Shown here one piece after another: positions 48,355 through 58,641 of a stretch of DNA of 64,000 nt. Origin of the DNA: Leptolyngbya sp. NIES-2104. GTDB lineage: Bacteria; Cyanobacteriota; Cyanobacteriia; Leptolyngbyales; Leptolyngbyaceae. Where the stretch lies: NCBI RefSeq assembly GCF_001485215.1, contig NZ_BBWW01000001.1:1674001-1738000 (forward strand), written 5' to 3'. Under the pieces are notes generated by a model that was not told the DNA's origin, ran no database searches, and worked only from the letters and a program-made list of their open reading frames with translations. The position numbers and the translations under genes are program-made. The number at the start of each line of letters is the position of its first letter. Position 1 is the stretch's first letter.

Positions 48355-49701
48355 ATGTCTGAGCAAGTCTATGATGTCGTTGTCGTGGGTGGGGGTGTTG
48401 CTGGAGCCGCGTTACTGTATTCCCTCGCAAAATTCACAGATCTCAAACGAATCGCGCTGATTGAAAAGTATCCACGAGTTGCGACCGTTAATTCAAAACC
48501 GACGAACAATAGCCAAACGATTCATTGCGGCGACATTGAGACGAACTACAGTCTAGAAAAAGCGCTCAAAGTGCGGCGATCGGCAGACATGCTCGTGCGC
48601 TATGCCACCGAATTACCCTCTGAGATTCGCGATCGCGTTATTTATCGCTTTGACAAAATGGTCATCGGTGTCGGAGCCGAAGAATGCAACATCGTCCGGC
48701 AACGCTACGAGACTTTTAAGCCGCACTTTACAGGAATGCAACTGCTCGAAAAGTCACAGATTGCAGAGATTGAACCGCACGTCGTCAAGGCGAACGGACA
48801 CGATCGACCTGAAGAATTAGTCGCGATCGCGGTTCTAAATGAACACAGCGCGGTGAACTATGGCACTCTAGCGCAGTCGATGGTCGAGCAAGCTCAGGAA
48901 GTTTCAGATAAGACCGTGAACCTGATTTTAGGGAGTCCGGTGCAAGCGATCGAGCAAGTGGGGGAAAATTATCAAATTACGATCGCCAACGATTCGATCA
49001 CGGCTCGATTTGTGGTGGTTTCTGCTGGAGGGCACAGTCTATTATTCGCTCACCGAATGGGCATTGGATTGGAATATTCTTGTTTACCTGTTGCGGGAAA
49101 TTTCTACTACACGCCTCAAGTTCTAAATGGCAAAGTGTACACGGTTCAAAACGATAAACTGCCGTTTGCGGCGATTCATGGCGATCCGGATGTGACTGAG
49201 CCTGGAAAGACTCGATTTGGTCCGACTGCGCTCCCGTTGCCCTTGTTAGAGCGCTACAATCTCCAGACTTTTGTGGACTATCTAGAAGTGTTGCGGCTCG
49301 ATCGTAGTGTGAGTGCTGTGCTTTGGGATTTGTTCAGCGTGCGAGACATTCGCAACTATATTTTCAAGAATTTCGCCTTTGAAGTGCCGCTGATCAATCG
49401 TCGTCTGTTCCTCAAAGATGCGCGGAAGATTGTGCCATCGTTGCAGCTAGAGGATTTGACCTTTGCTCAAGGGGTCGGCGGCATTCGTCCTCAGCTTATT
49501 GATAAAACTCAGAATAAGTTAATTCTGGGACAAGCAGAAATTGATCCAGGTCACGGCATTCGATTTAATGTCACTCCTTCACCGGGCGCGACTACTTGTT
49601 TAGGGAATGCCGAAACGGATTTGCTACGAATTCAGCAACATTTAGGGTGCAATGTCGATCGGACTTGGTTTGATGCAGCGGATTTTGCGCGATCGATCTG
49701 A
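48355..49701 (+). CDS. FAD-dependent malate:quinone oxidoreductase-like protein
   Basis: The 448-residue flavoprotein has the FAD motif DVVVVGGGVAGAALLYSLAK, followed by EKYPRVATVNSKPTNNSQTIHCGDIETNY. This is the pattern of membrane-associated malate:quinone oxidoreductase (Mqo), which passes electrons from malate to quinone. RPQLIDKTQNKLILG and FNVTPSPGATTCLGNAE near the end also fit. The substrate is inferred from family resemblance; other hydroxy-acid oxidases (such as the L-2-hydroxyglutarate type) share parts of the fold. Confidence 0.75.
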   Translation: MSEQVYDVVVVGGGVAGAALLYSLAKFTDLKRIALIEKYPRVATVNSKPTNNSQTIHCGDIETNYSLEKALKVRRSADMLVRYATELPSEIRDRVIYRFDKMVIGVGAEECNIVRQRYETFKPHFTGMQLLEKSQIAEIEPHVVKANGHDRPEELVAIAVLNEHSAVNYGTLAQSMVEQAQEVSDKTVNLILGSPVQAIEQVGENYQITIANDSITARFVVVSAGGHSLLFAHRMGIGLEYSCLPVAGNFYYTPQVLNGKVYTVQNDKLPFAAIHGDPDVTEPGKTRFGPTALPLPLLERYNLQTFVDYLEVLRLDRSVSAVLWDLFSVRDIRNYIFKNFAFEVPLINRRLFLKDARKIVPSLQLEDLTFAQGVGGIRPQLIDKTQNKLILGQAEIDPGHGIRFNVTPSPGATTCLGNAETDLLRIQQHLGCNVDRTWFDAADFARSI

Positions 49702-49719
49702 TTCACTTCAGAAAAATTT

Positions 49720-51660
49720 CTACTTCTCAGCAGCGATCGAACATGGCTCACACCCCATTTGAATTCGATCGCGCCCCTGCTGCTTTGCACTGTAAAGAGC
49801 TGCATCAGCCTGCTTGATTAGGGATACAAACGTTGTTTCTGAATGGGGGATGAAACTCACGACACCAAGACTCAGCGTTACGAATTCGCTGATTTTAGAG
49901 CCAGAGTGAGGAATCTGAGCCTGCAAAATTTGCGCTTGAATTTTTTTCGCAACAGTCACCACTCCAGTCAACGAAGTATTCGGCAAAATCACGGCAAACT
50001 CTTCACCCCCGTAACGCGCCACTAAATCCGCTGGACGAGCGATCGCACATTTGATGTGCTGCGCTACCCGCTGCAAACACTCATCTCCCGCTAAATGTCC
50101 ATAGCAATCATTGTACTGTTTGAAAAAATCGACATCACAAAGAATCAGTCCGAGCGGTTGCTGTTCACGACGGAGCCGCAACCATTCCTGAGCTAAATAC
50201 TCATCAAAACACCGCCGATTTGCAACCTGAGTGAGTCCGTCTAGGTGCAAAAGTTGCTGAAGTTCTTGATTGGCAGCCTCTAGCTCAACCGTCCGCTGAG
50301 CAACCTGCTCCTCTAGGGTGGCGAACATCATTTTTAACTGGTCTGACATTTGGATAAATGCTTTCGACAGTCGTCCCAGTTCGTCCTGCCTTGAGGTCGG
50401 TAACTGCACCTCAAAATCGCCCTGAGTTAACTGCTCGGTCGAGTGCAGAAGTTGAGCGAGGGGTTGGGTGACTTGCACATTTAAAGCACGATAGATAAAC
50501 ACCATTTCGACCAAGAGCGCAATTCCGCCAGACAGCAAAACGAATCGTGCTGCACTCCCGGCACTACCCTGCATCAAAGATTGAGGATAAACCGTGACAA
50601 AATACCAGTCCGGACCCGCTAGTCGAGTCACTGCAATATATTCGCGATCGCGATCGTTTTCAATCACTCGTGCAGTCTGCAACTGATCATCCGAGTTGGT
50701 GGATTGAATCAAAGCGAGAATACGACTGAGATGGGGATCGGCTAGGTCTTGTACTCTCAATGTTCCGCGCTTTGCCGCGATCTGAGTCGTGAAATCGGGA
50801 TGAGCAATCAATTGACCATCCTGCCGCACAATCAGGTTATACGTTCCAGCTAAGCGATCGACATTTGTGCGGTCGATCAAACTGTTCAACACAATATCAT
50901 TGCCCACACTGGCAACGTGCTCTCCTGCGGCATTGTCGATCGGAGTGACGACAGAAACGACCCAATCTGGGCTAGCTGGATCTTGATAAGCATCTGTCCA
51001 AACGGTTTTCCGCTGCGGATCATGATCGCGATCGGAGAGGTAGAAAAACTTTTCATTGCGAACATCAAAATCACCCGCGACCATTAGCGGTCCGGGCACT
51101 TCGGGCCAGTAAGTGACAGCGACATTTTCCGGGGATGCGATCCAGGTATTGATAAAGCGATCGCGCCATGCAGGGGCATACTGCAACAGCAACTGCTCAA
51201 AGCGCTGAATCTGACGTTGAAGCGGTACAGTTAGAGGAACATTTCGCCCGACAAAAATCGATGGCTTTGACTGACCCTCAAACTGATGCCAATCCTGGTG
51301 TTCTGGAAAATTGCGGTGCGTGCCATCTGACCAATCAAGCAACCGCGTCAAAGGTTGAGCAGGCGAGGGTTGAGCAGCAAAAGCTTGCTTGAGCAAATTA
51401 TGACGATCGGCGGCAAGTTGAAAGATAGCTTCCTCACGCTTACCCCGCTCAGTGACGTATTTCTGAAGCTGTTCCTGTGTGGCAAACTGCGCTTGTCCGA
51501 CAATGTGCCCATAAGTCAGCAGCGCAGAAATGAGGAATATTCCTGTCATCCGAATCAGCAAATTGATCAAGGTATGGCGCGTCAACGAAGGCTGAACTTG
51601 CACAAGCGGAATCAATGGCTGAATCAAGAATTTTCCAGCTTGGCGCACCGTAAACATCAT
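49720..51660 (-). CDS. Membrane diguanylate cyclase: extracytoplasmic sensor (dCache-like), HAMP, GGDEF
   Basis: The 646-residue protein has a first helix (LLIRMTGIFLISALLTYG) and an extracytoplasmic domain of about 300 residues, with VVSVVTPIDNAAGEHVASVG like Cache sensors. A second helix (FVLLSGGIALLVEMVFIY), a HAMP domain and a short coiled coil follow. The GGDEF domain has LDGLTQVANRRCFDEY and the active site ARYGGEEFAV. The product-binding I-site RxxD is present as RPAD five residues before GGEEF, so feedback inhibition by c-di-GMP is expected. The ATG at 51660 (or 51657) is preferred over a TTG at 51678. Cell-surface genes nearby fit a c-di-GMP output, but no link is shown. Confidence 0.92.
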   Translation of the reverse strand: MMFTVRQAGKFLIQPLIPLVQVQPSLTRHTLINLLIRMTGIFLISALLTYGHIVGQAQFATQEQLQKYVTERGKREEAIFQLAADRHNLLKQAFAAQPSPAQPLTRLLDWSDGTHRNFPEHQDWHQFEGQSKPSIFVGRNVPLTVPLQRQIQRFEQLLLQYAPAWRDRFINTWIASPENVAVTYWPEVPGPLMVAGDFDVRNEKFFYLSDRDHDPQRKTVWTDAYQDPASPDWVVSVVTPIDNAAGEHVASVGNDIVLNSLIDRTNVDRLAGTYNLIVRQDGQLIAHPDFTTQIAAKRGTLRVQDLADPHLSRILALIQSTNSDDQLQTARVIENDRDREYIAVTRLAGPDWYFVTVYPQSLMQGSAGSAARFVLLSGGIALLVEMVFIYRALNVQVTQPLAQLLHSTEQLTQGDFEVQLPTSRQDELGRLSKAFIQMSDQLKMMFATLEEQVAQRTVELEAANQELQQLLHLDGLTQVANRRCFDEYLAQEWLRLRREQQPLGLILCDVDFFKQYNDCYGHLAGDECLQRVAQHIKCAIARPADLVARYGGEEFAVILPNTSLTGVVTVAKKIQAQILQAQIPHSGSKISEFVTLSLGVVSFIPHSETTFVSLIKQADAALYSAKQQGRDRIQMGCEPCSIAAEK

Positions 51661-51798
51661 TGAAGCAATCTGAGTCAACTAAGATGAGAGACAGGAGAAG
51701 GTTAGTCAGTTCGTAGTGTACCTGTCAGGGAAGATTTCCGACACACAAAAATTTTCATTTCTTGTGAAAAAGCCAGCCAGGCTGAGTTTTGGTTAGTT

Positions 51799-51948
51799 TT
51801 AGCGTGCTGCGATCGTACTCAAAAATTTTCCGCTTTGCAGATTCAACCGCAGTGTTGATTGGTCTAATAGCTCGATCGACATTCGATCGGTTTCAATTGA
51901 CCAATCTGTTGCAACATCAAGCAGTTCTTCAAACCGTAGTTGCATCAT
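51799..51948 (-). CDS. 49-residue small protein directly downstream of hicB
   Basis: The frame begins immediately after the hicB stop (TGA then ATGATG) and reads MMQLRFEELLDVATDW to SGKFLSTIAAR. It is acidic and amphipathic and does not resemble HicA. The tight junction implies translational coupling with hicB. It may be a remnant of another protein or a novel partner; coding status is unproven. Confidence 0.4.
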   Translation of the reverse strand: MMQLRFEELLDVATDWSIETDRMSIELLDQSTLRLNLQSGKFLSTIAAR

Positions 51949-52158
51949 TCAAGCTTCTACATCGTTGCAAAGCGTTGTAGGCTCTGGGATTTGTAATTCT
52001 TCTTCCCGCATTCCCTCTAAATGAAACTCTACTGCTTCCCGGATTTGCTGTTCGATTTCTTCAAGCGTTAATCCAGTTGCCACGCAGCCAGGTAAATCCG
52101 GCACGTAGGCAGAATAATTTCCAGGTGCTTTTTCTATCACAACTGCGTAGCGCATCAT
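51949..52158 (-). CDS. hicB: HicB-family antitoxin (no HicA seen)
   Basis: The 69-residue protein has the HicB fold: RYAVVIEKAPGNYSAYVPDLPGCVATG, then TLEEIEQQIREAVEFHLEGM. It has a strong ribosome site AAGGAGG six bases upstream of the first ATG. A typical HicA toxin (a small dsRBD-like protein with a catalytic His) is not found on either side. Orphan HicB proteins are frequent in cyanobacteria. Confidence 0.88.
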   Translation of the reverse strand: MMRYAVVIEKAPGNYSAYVPDLPGCVATGLTLEEIEQQIREAVEFHLEGMREEELQIPEPTTLCNDVEA

Positions 52159-52189
52159 AATCTTCCTCCTTGAAATCTTCAGTAAACAG

Positions 52190-52216
52190 AAAAGCCCCCA
52201 GAATTTCTGAGGGCTT
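52190..52216 (-). terminator. Rho-independent terminator of tkt
   Basis: On the minus strand AGCCCTCAGAA pairs with TTCTGGGGGCT (one mismatch) with a single-base loop, followed by TTTTCTG. It lies 32 bases after the tkt stop. Confidence 0.75.
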
Positions 52217-52247
52217 GCAATTTATCACTCAAAGCAAAACTTGCAGG

Positions 52248-54257
52248 TTATTTGCCGATGACCGCTTTCGCACGATCGACAACATTTTCAACGGTGTAGC
52301 CGAATTTCTTCATCGCTTCACCGCCCGGAGCCGAAATTCCGAAGCGCTCGATGCTGATCATGTCGCCTTCGCTGCCCATGTATTTCTGCCAACCGAAGCT
52401 AGAAGCTGCTTCAACGACGAGACGTTTTTGATCCGCTTTCGGGAAAATGGTGTTCTTGTAAGCTTCGTCTTGCTCCTCGAACAGTTCCCAACAGGGCATC
52501 GATACGACGCGAACTTTGTGACCTTCAGCCCGAAGTTTTTCAGCCGCAGTGACACAAAGACTCACTTCGCTTCCAGTTCCTACCAAAATGATGTCGGGTA
52601 GGTCGTCGCTGCCAGAAAGGATGTAAGCACCGCGAGAAACGGCATCGATCGAGCTTCCATCCAAGTTCGGTAACGCCTGACGAGTCATTGCCAAAAGTGA
52701 CGGCTGATTGCGACGCTCGATCGCAATTTTGTACGCGCCAGAGGTTTCGTTACCATCTGCGGGACGGAACACTAAGAGATTCGGGATTGCACGTAAAGAT
52801 GCGATCGTTTCAACCGGTTGGTGAGTCGGACCGTCTTCACCTAACGCCACTGAATCGTGCGTCATCACATAGATCACTTGAGCTTCGGACAGTGCCGAGA
52901 GACGAATCGCTGCTCTCATGTAGTCGGCAAACACCAAGAAAGTCGCGCAGTACGGAATCAGACCGGAACCGTGTAGAGCAATCCCGTTACAGATTGCGCC
53001 CATACCGTGTTCGCGCACTCCGAAGCGGAGGTTACGATTTTGGTAAGAGCCTTTTTGGAAGTCACCGAAGCCTTTGAGTAAGGTCAAGTTCGAGTGAGTC
53101 AAGTCAGCGGAACCGCCGATCAGTTCGGGAACAACTTGAGCGATCGCATTCAGCGTTTTTTCTGAAGTTTGACGAGTCGCCAGTCCTTTATCTTCGGGGG
53201 TGTAAGTCGGTAAAGCTTTCTCCCAACCATCAGGAAGTTTGCCGCTGATTTGCCGCTCGAATTCTGCCGCTTCGTCTGCATACTTCGATTTATAGTTTGC
53301 AAATGCTGCATTCCAGTCTTCTTCGAGTTTTGCACCGCGCTCGATCGCTTTACGCCAGTGGTTCAGTGCATCTTCAGGCACTTCAAACGGTTCGTAATCC
53401 CAACCTAAATTCTTCCGAGTTGCGCTCACTTCATCGCCACCCAACGCTGCACCGTGAACGCCTGCGGTGTTGGCTTTGTTCGGTGAACCAAAACCGATCG
53501 TGGTTCTGACTTTGATCAGGGTCGGTCTTTCGGTGTCTTTTTTCGCTTCTTCGATCGCTGCTTGAATGGCTTCTAAATTAGTATCCCCATCGGGAACGAC
53601 AATGACTTGCCATCCGTAAGCTTCATAACGCTTACCGACATCTTCAGTAAACGAAACAGCGGTGTCACCATCGATCGAGATGTGGTTATCGTCGTACAGT
53701 GCGATCAGTTTGCCCAGTCCCAAGTGTCCAGCCAGCGAACACGCTTCACCGGAAACGCCTTCCATATTGCAGCCGTCGCCCAAAATCACATACGTGTAGT
53801 GATCGACGATCGTGGCATCGGGCTTGTTAAACTTCGCGGCTAAGTGCGCTTCCGCCATTGCCAGACCGACACCGTTACAGATGCCTTGACCTAAAGGACC
53901 TGTGGTGACTTCAATGCCCAGAGTTTCAAAGTTTTCGGGGTGTCCAGGAGTGCGCGATCCGAGTTGGCGAAACTGTTTGATATCCTCGATCGTTACACTG
54001 TCGTAACCCGCCAAGTAAAGCAGTGCATATTGCAGCATCGAACCGTGACCCGCGGACAGAACGAAGCGATCGCGATTAAACCATTTCGGATTCTTCGGAT
54101 TGAACCGCAGGAACTTATCCCACAGCACGAACGACATCGGAGCCGCACCCATCGGCAAACCTGGGTGTCCGGATTTTGCCTTTTCAACGGCATCGATCGC
54201 TAAAAAGCGAATCGAATTAATGCAAAGTTCTTCGAGTGACTGGGCTGCAACGACCAT
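52248..54257 (-). CDS. tkt: Transketolase
   Basis: The 669-residue thiamine-diphosphate enzyme exchanges two-carbon units in the Calvin cycle and pentose phosphate pathway. The N-domain has [40 protein letters not shown], and the ThDP/metal motif [13 protein letters not shown]. The pyrimidine domain has [18 protein letters not shown], and the C-domain ends normally ([20 protein letters not shown]). The length is full. The gene ends at a strong terminator. Confidence 0.97.
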   Translation of the reverse strand: MVVAAQSLEELCINSIRFLAIDAVEKAKSGHPGLPMGAAPMSFVLWDKFLRFNPKNPKWFNRDRFVLSAGHGSMLQYALLYLAGYDSVTIEDIKQFRQLGSRTPGHPENFETLGIEVTTGPLGQGICNGVGLAMAEAHLAAKFNKPDATIVDHYTYVILGDGCNMEGVSGEACSLAGHLGLGKLIALYDDNHISIDGDTAVSFTEDVGKRYEAYGWQVIVVPDGDTNLEAIQAAIEEAKKDTERPTLIKVRTTIGFGSPNKANTAGVHGAALGGDEVSATRKNLGWDYEPFEVPEDALNHWRKAIERGAKLEEDWNAAFANYKSKYADEAAEFERQISGKLPDGWEKALPTYTPEDKGLATRQTSEKTLNAIAQVVPELIGGSADLTHSNLTLLKGFGDFQKGSYQNRNLRFGVREHGMGAICNGIALHGSGLIPYCATFLVFADYMRAAIRLSALSEAQVIYVMTHDSVALGEDGPTHQPVETIASLRAIPNLLVFRPADGNETSGAYKIAIERRNQPSLLAMTRQALPNLDGSSIDAVSRGAYILSGSDDLPDIILVGTGSEVSLCVTAAEKLRAEGHKVRVVSMPCWELFEEQDEAYKNTIFPKADQKRLVVEAASSFGWQKYMGSEGDMISIERFGISAPGGEAMKKFGYTVENVVDRAKAVIGK

Positions 54258-54426
54258 GATTTCTAGTAAGAATGAACGACGAGTGAGCGATAACGGAACA
54301 ATCCTATTTACCTGGTTCCATTATGTAGTTAAGTAGGTAAAGATACCTAATCAGAAAAAACTATCGAGGATCGGAGATTCGATAACGGCTTCCTAATAAT
54401 CCTCGATAACGGTAGACAGTTCAAGC

Positions 54427-55680
54427 TCAAGGCACAAACTTTTTAAACGCCAGCGTGACATTGTGACCGCCAAACCCAAACGAGTTTGAGAGTGCCACAT
54501 TGACAATATGATCGCGGGACTCATTCGCCACGTAATCCAAGTCACACTCTGGATCGGGTTCGACTAAGTTGATGGTCGGAGGAACGCGATCGTGTTGAAT
54601 CGCCATCACGGTCGCGACTGCTTCGATGCCACCCGAACCGCCAAGTAAGTGTCCGGTCATGGATTTGGTCGAACTGACGAGAATTTGACGAGCGCGATCG
54701 CCCAATGCCGTTTTAATTGCCATCGTCTCATTTGGATCGTTGACAGGTGTACTCGTTCCATGAGCATTCACGTAGTCCACCTGATCCGGAGTCAATTCTC
54801 CGTCTTTCATGCAGAATTGCATTGCTCTAGCGGCATCTTTTCCACCTGGAGTCTGGCTTGTAATGTGGTACGCATCGCAGGTGACACCATAGCCGACAAT
54901 TTCCGCGTAAATCTTCGCACCACGGGCTAAAGCGTGTTCCATTTCTTCGAGCAAGAGGATTCCTGCACCTTCACCAAGAACGAAGCCATCACGATCTTTG
55001 TCAAAGGGACGACTGGCATGAGTGGGATCGTCATTTCTCAATGAAAGCGCTTTACAGGCGGCAAATCCAGCGACCGCCAGCGTAGTCACAGCGGCTTCTG
55101 TTCCACCGCAAATCATCGCTTGAGCATAACCGCGCCGAATCCATTGGAACGCATCCCCGATCGCATTTGATCCTGCCGCACAAGCGGTGACAGAACAGGA
55201 GTTTGGACCTTTTGCGCCGATGTGAATCGCGGTTAAGCCTGCTGCCATGTTCGCGATCATCATCGGAATCATGAACGGACTACAGCGATCGGGTCCTTTG
55301 GTCAGATTTACTTCTTGCTGATCTTCGAGGACTTTCAAGCCGCCGATTCCAGTTCCAATCAAGACTCCGACCTGTTCCGCGTTCAGATCAGTGATTTTGA
55401 AATTTGCGTCTTCAAGGGCTTGTTTGGTGGCTGCGATCGCGAATTGACAAAAGCGATCCATGCGTTTCGCTTCTTTGCGATCCATATACTGATGCGGGTC
55501 GAAGTTTTTGACTTCCGCCGCAAACCGGCAATCGTGCCGAGCCGCATCAAACAGCGTAATCGGACCAATTCCGTTACGCCCCGCCATTAAGCCGTCCCAA
55601 TATTCAGAGAGCGTATTGCCGATCGGTGTAACCGCACCCAGACCAGTCACAACGACGCGCTTATTTACCGAATTTGTCAT
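54427..55680 (-). CDS. fabF: 3-oxoacyl-[acyl-carrier-protein] synthase II
   Basis: FabF elongates acyl-ACP by condensation with malonyl-ACP. The 417-residue protein has [13 protein letters not shown] at the start and the active-site Cys in [13 protein letters not shown]. The two His residues are in [12 protein letters not shown] and [15 protein letters not shown], and the C-terminal Gly-rich [10 protein letters not shown] follows. The acpP gene lies 89 bp upstream on the same strand, the classical acpP-fabF order. The ATG at 55680 is used. Confidence 0.97.
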   Translation of the reverse strand: MTNSVNKRVVVTGLGAVTPIGNTLSEYWDGLMAGRNGIGPITLFDAARHDCRFAAEVKNFDPHQYMDRKEAKRMDRFCQFAIAATKQALEDANFKITDLNAEQVGVLIGTGIGGLKVLEDQQEVNLTKGPDRCSPFMIPMMIANMAAGLTAIHIGAKGPNSCSVTACAAGSNAIGDAFQWIRRGYAQAMICGGTEAAVTTLAVAGFAACKALSLRNDDPTHASRPFDKDRDGFVLGEGAGILLLEEMEHALARGAKIYAEIVGYGVTCDAYHITSQTPGGKDAARAMQFCMKDGELTPDQVDYVNAHGTSTPVNDPNETMAIKTALGDRARQILVSSTKSMTGHLLGGSGGIEAVATVMAIQHDRVPPTINLVEPDPECDLDYVANESRDHIVNVALSNSFGFGGHNVTLAFKKFVP

Positions 55681-55697
55681 GATGTCCAAAAAAGAAA

Positions 55698-55732
55698 GGG
55701 AGTAGGGAGTAGGGAATTAGGGAGTAGGGGAG
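55698..55732. repeat. Short tandem repeat AGGGAGT (STRR-like) between acpP and fabF
   Basis: The stretch GGGAGTAGGGAGTAGGG, then AATTAGGGAGTAGGGG, is made of degenerate 7-base AGGGAGT units. Such heptamer repeats are common in cyanobacterial intergenic DNA. It interrupts the acpP-fabF spacer and may affect read-through or message stability. Confidence 0.7.
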
Positions 55733-55769
55733 GGTAACGATTCTGCTCCTGACTCCCAACTCCCGCTCA

Positions 55770-56021
55770 TTATGCGGAGGCTGCAACTTTTCCGCTGATG
55801 TAATCAACCGCCGATTGAACGGTGGCAATTTCTTCTGCCGCTTCGTCGGGGATTTCGATGTCGAATTCTTCTTCGAGTGCCATGACTAACTCGACGGTAT
55901 CGAGTGAATCTGCCCCTAAATCATTCGCAAAGCTTGCAGCAGGAACGACTTTCTCAGCATCTACGCCGAGTTGGTCCGCCACGATTTTCTGGACTTTATC
56001 AAAAATTTCAGTCTCGCTCAT
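55770..56021 (-). CDS. acpP: Acyl carrier protein
   Basis: The 83-residue acidic protein carries the phosphopantetheine Ser in [20 protein letters not shown]. It has the usual start ([20 protein letters not shown]) and normal length. It carries the growing fatty acyl chain and is cotranscribed with fabF downstream. The 276-bp region upstream, shared with the divergent HdrB-like gene, holds no recognisable gene. Confidence 0.98.
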   Translation of the reverse strand: MSETEIFDKVQKIVADQLGVDAEKVVPAASFANDLGADSLDTVELVMALEEEFDIEIPDEAAEEIATVQSAVDYISGKVAASA

Positions 56022-56297
56022 ATTTCCTCTTGGGTTGCAGCAGCAACAAATCTGACTAAATGAAAGAACTTACTCAGCCGATGTCTGGTGTTTGTGACGA
56101 TACGGTTTTGAGCATTTTTTCATCTTAATCTGAATTGTGGATACACTCATCAGATTCAAGGACGCGGAAAATATTTTGCCATGTTTCTGTGTTGAATCTT
56201 GAAATTCCTAATGATTGATCGCGATCGCACGAGAAAGTTTCCCAGCGGGAATGATTCGGCAGTACCATCAGAGGCGAACGCTTCTCTATAGAATGTT

Positions 56298-57182
56298 ATG
56301 GCACTGAAGTACGCTTATTTTCCCGGTTGTGTGGCGCAGGGAGCTTGCCGCGAGTTGGATCAATCGACGAAAGCCGTGACGCGATCGCTCGGTATCGAGT
56401 TGATCGAACTCAAAAAAGCCTCGTGTTGCGGATCGGGAACGTTTAAGGAAGATTCTCAACTGCTCGAAGATACGGTCAATGCTAGAAATATCGCATTAGC
56501 TGAAGAATTAAATCTGCCGTTATTGACGCATTGCAGTACGTGTCAGGGTGTGATCGGTCATGTCGATGAACGGTTAAAGTCGGCGGATTCAGAGTATTTG
56601 AATCAGGTGAATGGATTTCTGAAAAAAGAAGGCTGTTCGCCGTACAAAGGAACGAGCGAAGTTAAACATTTACTGTGGGCACTGGTGGCAGATTACGGAT
56701 TAGAAGCGATCGCCCAAAAAGTCACAAATAAACTCTCTGGGCTAAAATGTGCAGCGTTTTACGGTTGTTACTTACTGCGCGGACAAGAACACCCCTACGA
56801 TGATCCGTTTAATCCGAAATCGATGGAAAACTTGTTTGAAGCGATCGGCGCAACTCCAATTTACTACCGGGGTCGGACTCAGTGCTGTGGATGGCCGCTT
56901 TCGAGTTATGCGACTGAGCAATCTTTCAAAATGGCAGGAACGCATATCGAAGAAGCGATCGCTGCGGGAGCCGATTGTATCGTTACCCCTTGCCCGCTCT
57001 GTCACTTAAATTTAGATTCTCGTCAGCCGGAAGTCGAACAAGTGATCGGAAAAACGCTCGGTTTACCCGTGTTGCATTTATCGCAATTGGTGGCACTCGC
57101 GATCGGCGTTTCACCGCAAGAATTGGGACTCGATCGACATATTGTTTCGACGAAATCCGTTCTGGCAAAACTGGGACGATAG
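56298..57182 (+). CDS. HdrB-like cysteine-rich CCG-domain protein
   Basis: The 294-residue protein has two CCG domains, each binding a non-cubane [4Fe-4S] cluster in heterodisulfide reductase subunit B. The first has KASCCGSGTF and HCSTCQG; the second has AAFYGCYLLRG, TQCCGWPLSS and CPLCHLNLD. Similar proteins serve as SdhE of the archaeal-type succinate dehydrogenases found in cyanobacteria, a plausible role here. No HdrA, HdrC or sdh gene is nearby, so the partner is unknown. Confidence 0.88.
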   Translation: MALKYAYFPGCVAQGACRELDQSTKAVTRSLGIELIELKKASCCGSGTFKEDSQLLEDTVNARNIALAEELNLPLLTHCSTCQGVIGHVDERLKSADSEYLNQVNGFLKKEGCSPYKGTSEVKHLLWALVADYGLEAIAQKVTNKLSGLKCAAFYGCYLLRGQEHPYDDPFNPKSMENLFEAIGATPIYYRGRTQCCGWPLSSYATEQSFKMAGTHIEEAIAAGADCIVTPCPLCHLNLDSRQPEVEQVIGKTLGLPVLHLSQLVALAIGVSPQELGLDRHIVSTKSVLAKLGR

Positions 57183-57258
57183 AGAATTCCTGATACATAG
57201 TGCCAGCCCTGGACAGACTGAGTTAATTTAGACCTAAACGCCCCGAATCCAGGAATTT

Positions 57259-58641
57259 ATGCAGCTACACTGCACCCGTCCGAGTTGTGCCCGTCCGTTG
57301 AATCATCTAGCTGACTTAGATGATCCGAATGTGTTGAAGTCGGTTCCGCAAAAGTTTTGTACGTGCTGTGGAATGCCTTTGATTTTGGCTGGACGATACC
57401 TGCCGATGAAGCTGTTAGGAAAAGGCGGATTCGGGGCGGCATTTTTGGCACGCGATCGCTACACTCCAGGATTCAGACAGTGTGTGGTCAAACAGTTTCA
57501 GCCTTCTGGTAATCTAAGTTCTACTCAACTTAAAATCGCTCAGGATCTGTTTGAGCGAGAAGCCGAAGTTTTAGAACAATTAGGGCGTGAACATCCACAA
57601 ATCCCCGATTTGTTTGCATTCTTTGAACTCACAGTTCCAAATTCTCAGAACGGAAAAGACGAAAAGTTTTTCTATCTCGTTCAAGAATATATCGACGGAC
57701 AAACGCTCGAAGAAGAACTCGCACAAACCGGAAAATTTCCAGAAACAGAAATTCAAAAAGTGCTGGAACAAGTTCTAAAAATTCTGGACTTTGTTCACGA
57801 AAACGGTTCCATTCACCGAGATATTAAACCCTCAAATATTATTCGACACAAAAACGGGCGATTTTATCTACTCGATTTTGGTGCAGTGAAATTTGTCACC
57901 AAAGCGGTTGGACAGCCTCAGAATTCAACCGGAATCTATTCAGCCGGATTCGCACCACCCGAACAAATGTCAGGCGGTCAAGTGTTGCCCTGCAGCGATT
58001 TGTATGCGTTGGCAGTAACGTGCTTGATGTTTTTAACGAACAAGCTGCCGCAAGAATTGTTCGATAGTTATAACAACACTTGGAAATGGCGAAATTATGC
58101 CCAAGTAAATTCGCAATTAGCAGATGTCCTCGATCGTATGTTGCTTTATGCGCCCGCCGATCGCTATCAATCTGCGACAGAAGTTTTAGACGCGCTCACT
58201 CCAAAACCCGTTGTGACTCCGCCGCCAATCAATCCACCGCCGCAGAAAGTAAAGGCGCGTCCTACGATGCCGCAGTTTTCAACGATCGAACTGCTCAGTA
58301 GTGCATTATTTACCGGATTCGAGAGCGGAATTATCGCGATCGCGCTTGTAAGTTTACTTGGAACGACTTTGATTAGTGCCGGATTTTGGTTTGTGCTAGT
58401 TGGCATTCTGATCGGGGCACAATTGGCACGATTTATCGAAAAAGTTGATTTCTTAATTCTGGCGGTAATTTCTCTCTTAGTCGTAGGATTTGTGGGACAA
58501 CTGAACTGGGCGAGTTGGTTCATTCAAGCTGGACATCCATTTCTGAATATCTTGGTCATTGCTGGATTTACAGGATTATTAGCGCTGGCGATCGCGATTC
58601 TATTTCGTCTGATTTATAAACTCATCTCTCGACTTTTATGA
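57259..58641 (+). CDS. Membrane-anchored Ser/Thr protein kinase with N-terminal zinc-ribbon-like motif
   Basis: The 460-residue protein opens with a Cys cluster (LHCTRPSCARP and FCTCCGMPL) typical of many cyanobacterial kinases. The kinase core is complete: LLGKGGFGAAFLARD, the ATP Lys in CVVKQF, IHRDIKPSNII, LLDFGAVKF and FAPPEQM. A Pro-rich linker (PKPVVTPPPINPPPQK) leads to about four C-terminal membrane helices from residue 345. The next gene starts inside the stop (ATGA), so it is translationally coupled to a PstS-like protein. Confidence 0.92.
   Translation: MQLHCTRPSCARPLNHLADLDDPNVLKSVPQKFCTCCGMPLILAGRYLPMKLLGKGGFGAAFLARDRYTPGFRQCVVKQFQPSGNLSSTQLKIAQDLFEREAEVLEQLGREHPQIPDLFAFFELTVPNSQNGKDEKFFYLVQEYIDGQTLEEELAQTGKFPETEIQKVLEQVLKILDFVHENGSIHRDIKPSNIIRHKNGRFYLLDFGAVKFVTKAVGQPQNSTGIYSAGFAPPEQMSGGQVLPCSDLYALAVTCLMFLTNKLPQELFDSYNNTWKWRNYAQVNSQLADVLDRMLLYAPADRYQSATEVLDALTPKPVVTPPPINPPPQKVKARPTMPQFSTIELLSSALFTGFESGIIAIALVSLLGTTLISAGFWFVLVGILIGAQLARFIEKVDFLILAVISLLVVGFVGQLNWASWFIQAGHPFLNILVIAGFTGLLALAIAILFRLIYKLISRLL

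Noticed and set aside
55698-55732. AGGGAGT repeats as a CRISPR array
   Set aside because: Seven-base tandem units without spacers; this is a short tandem repeat.
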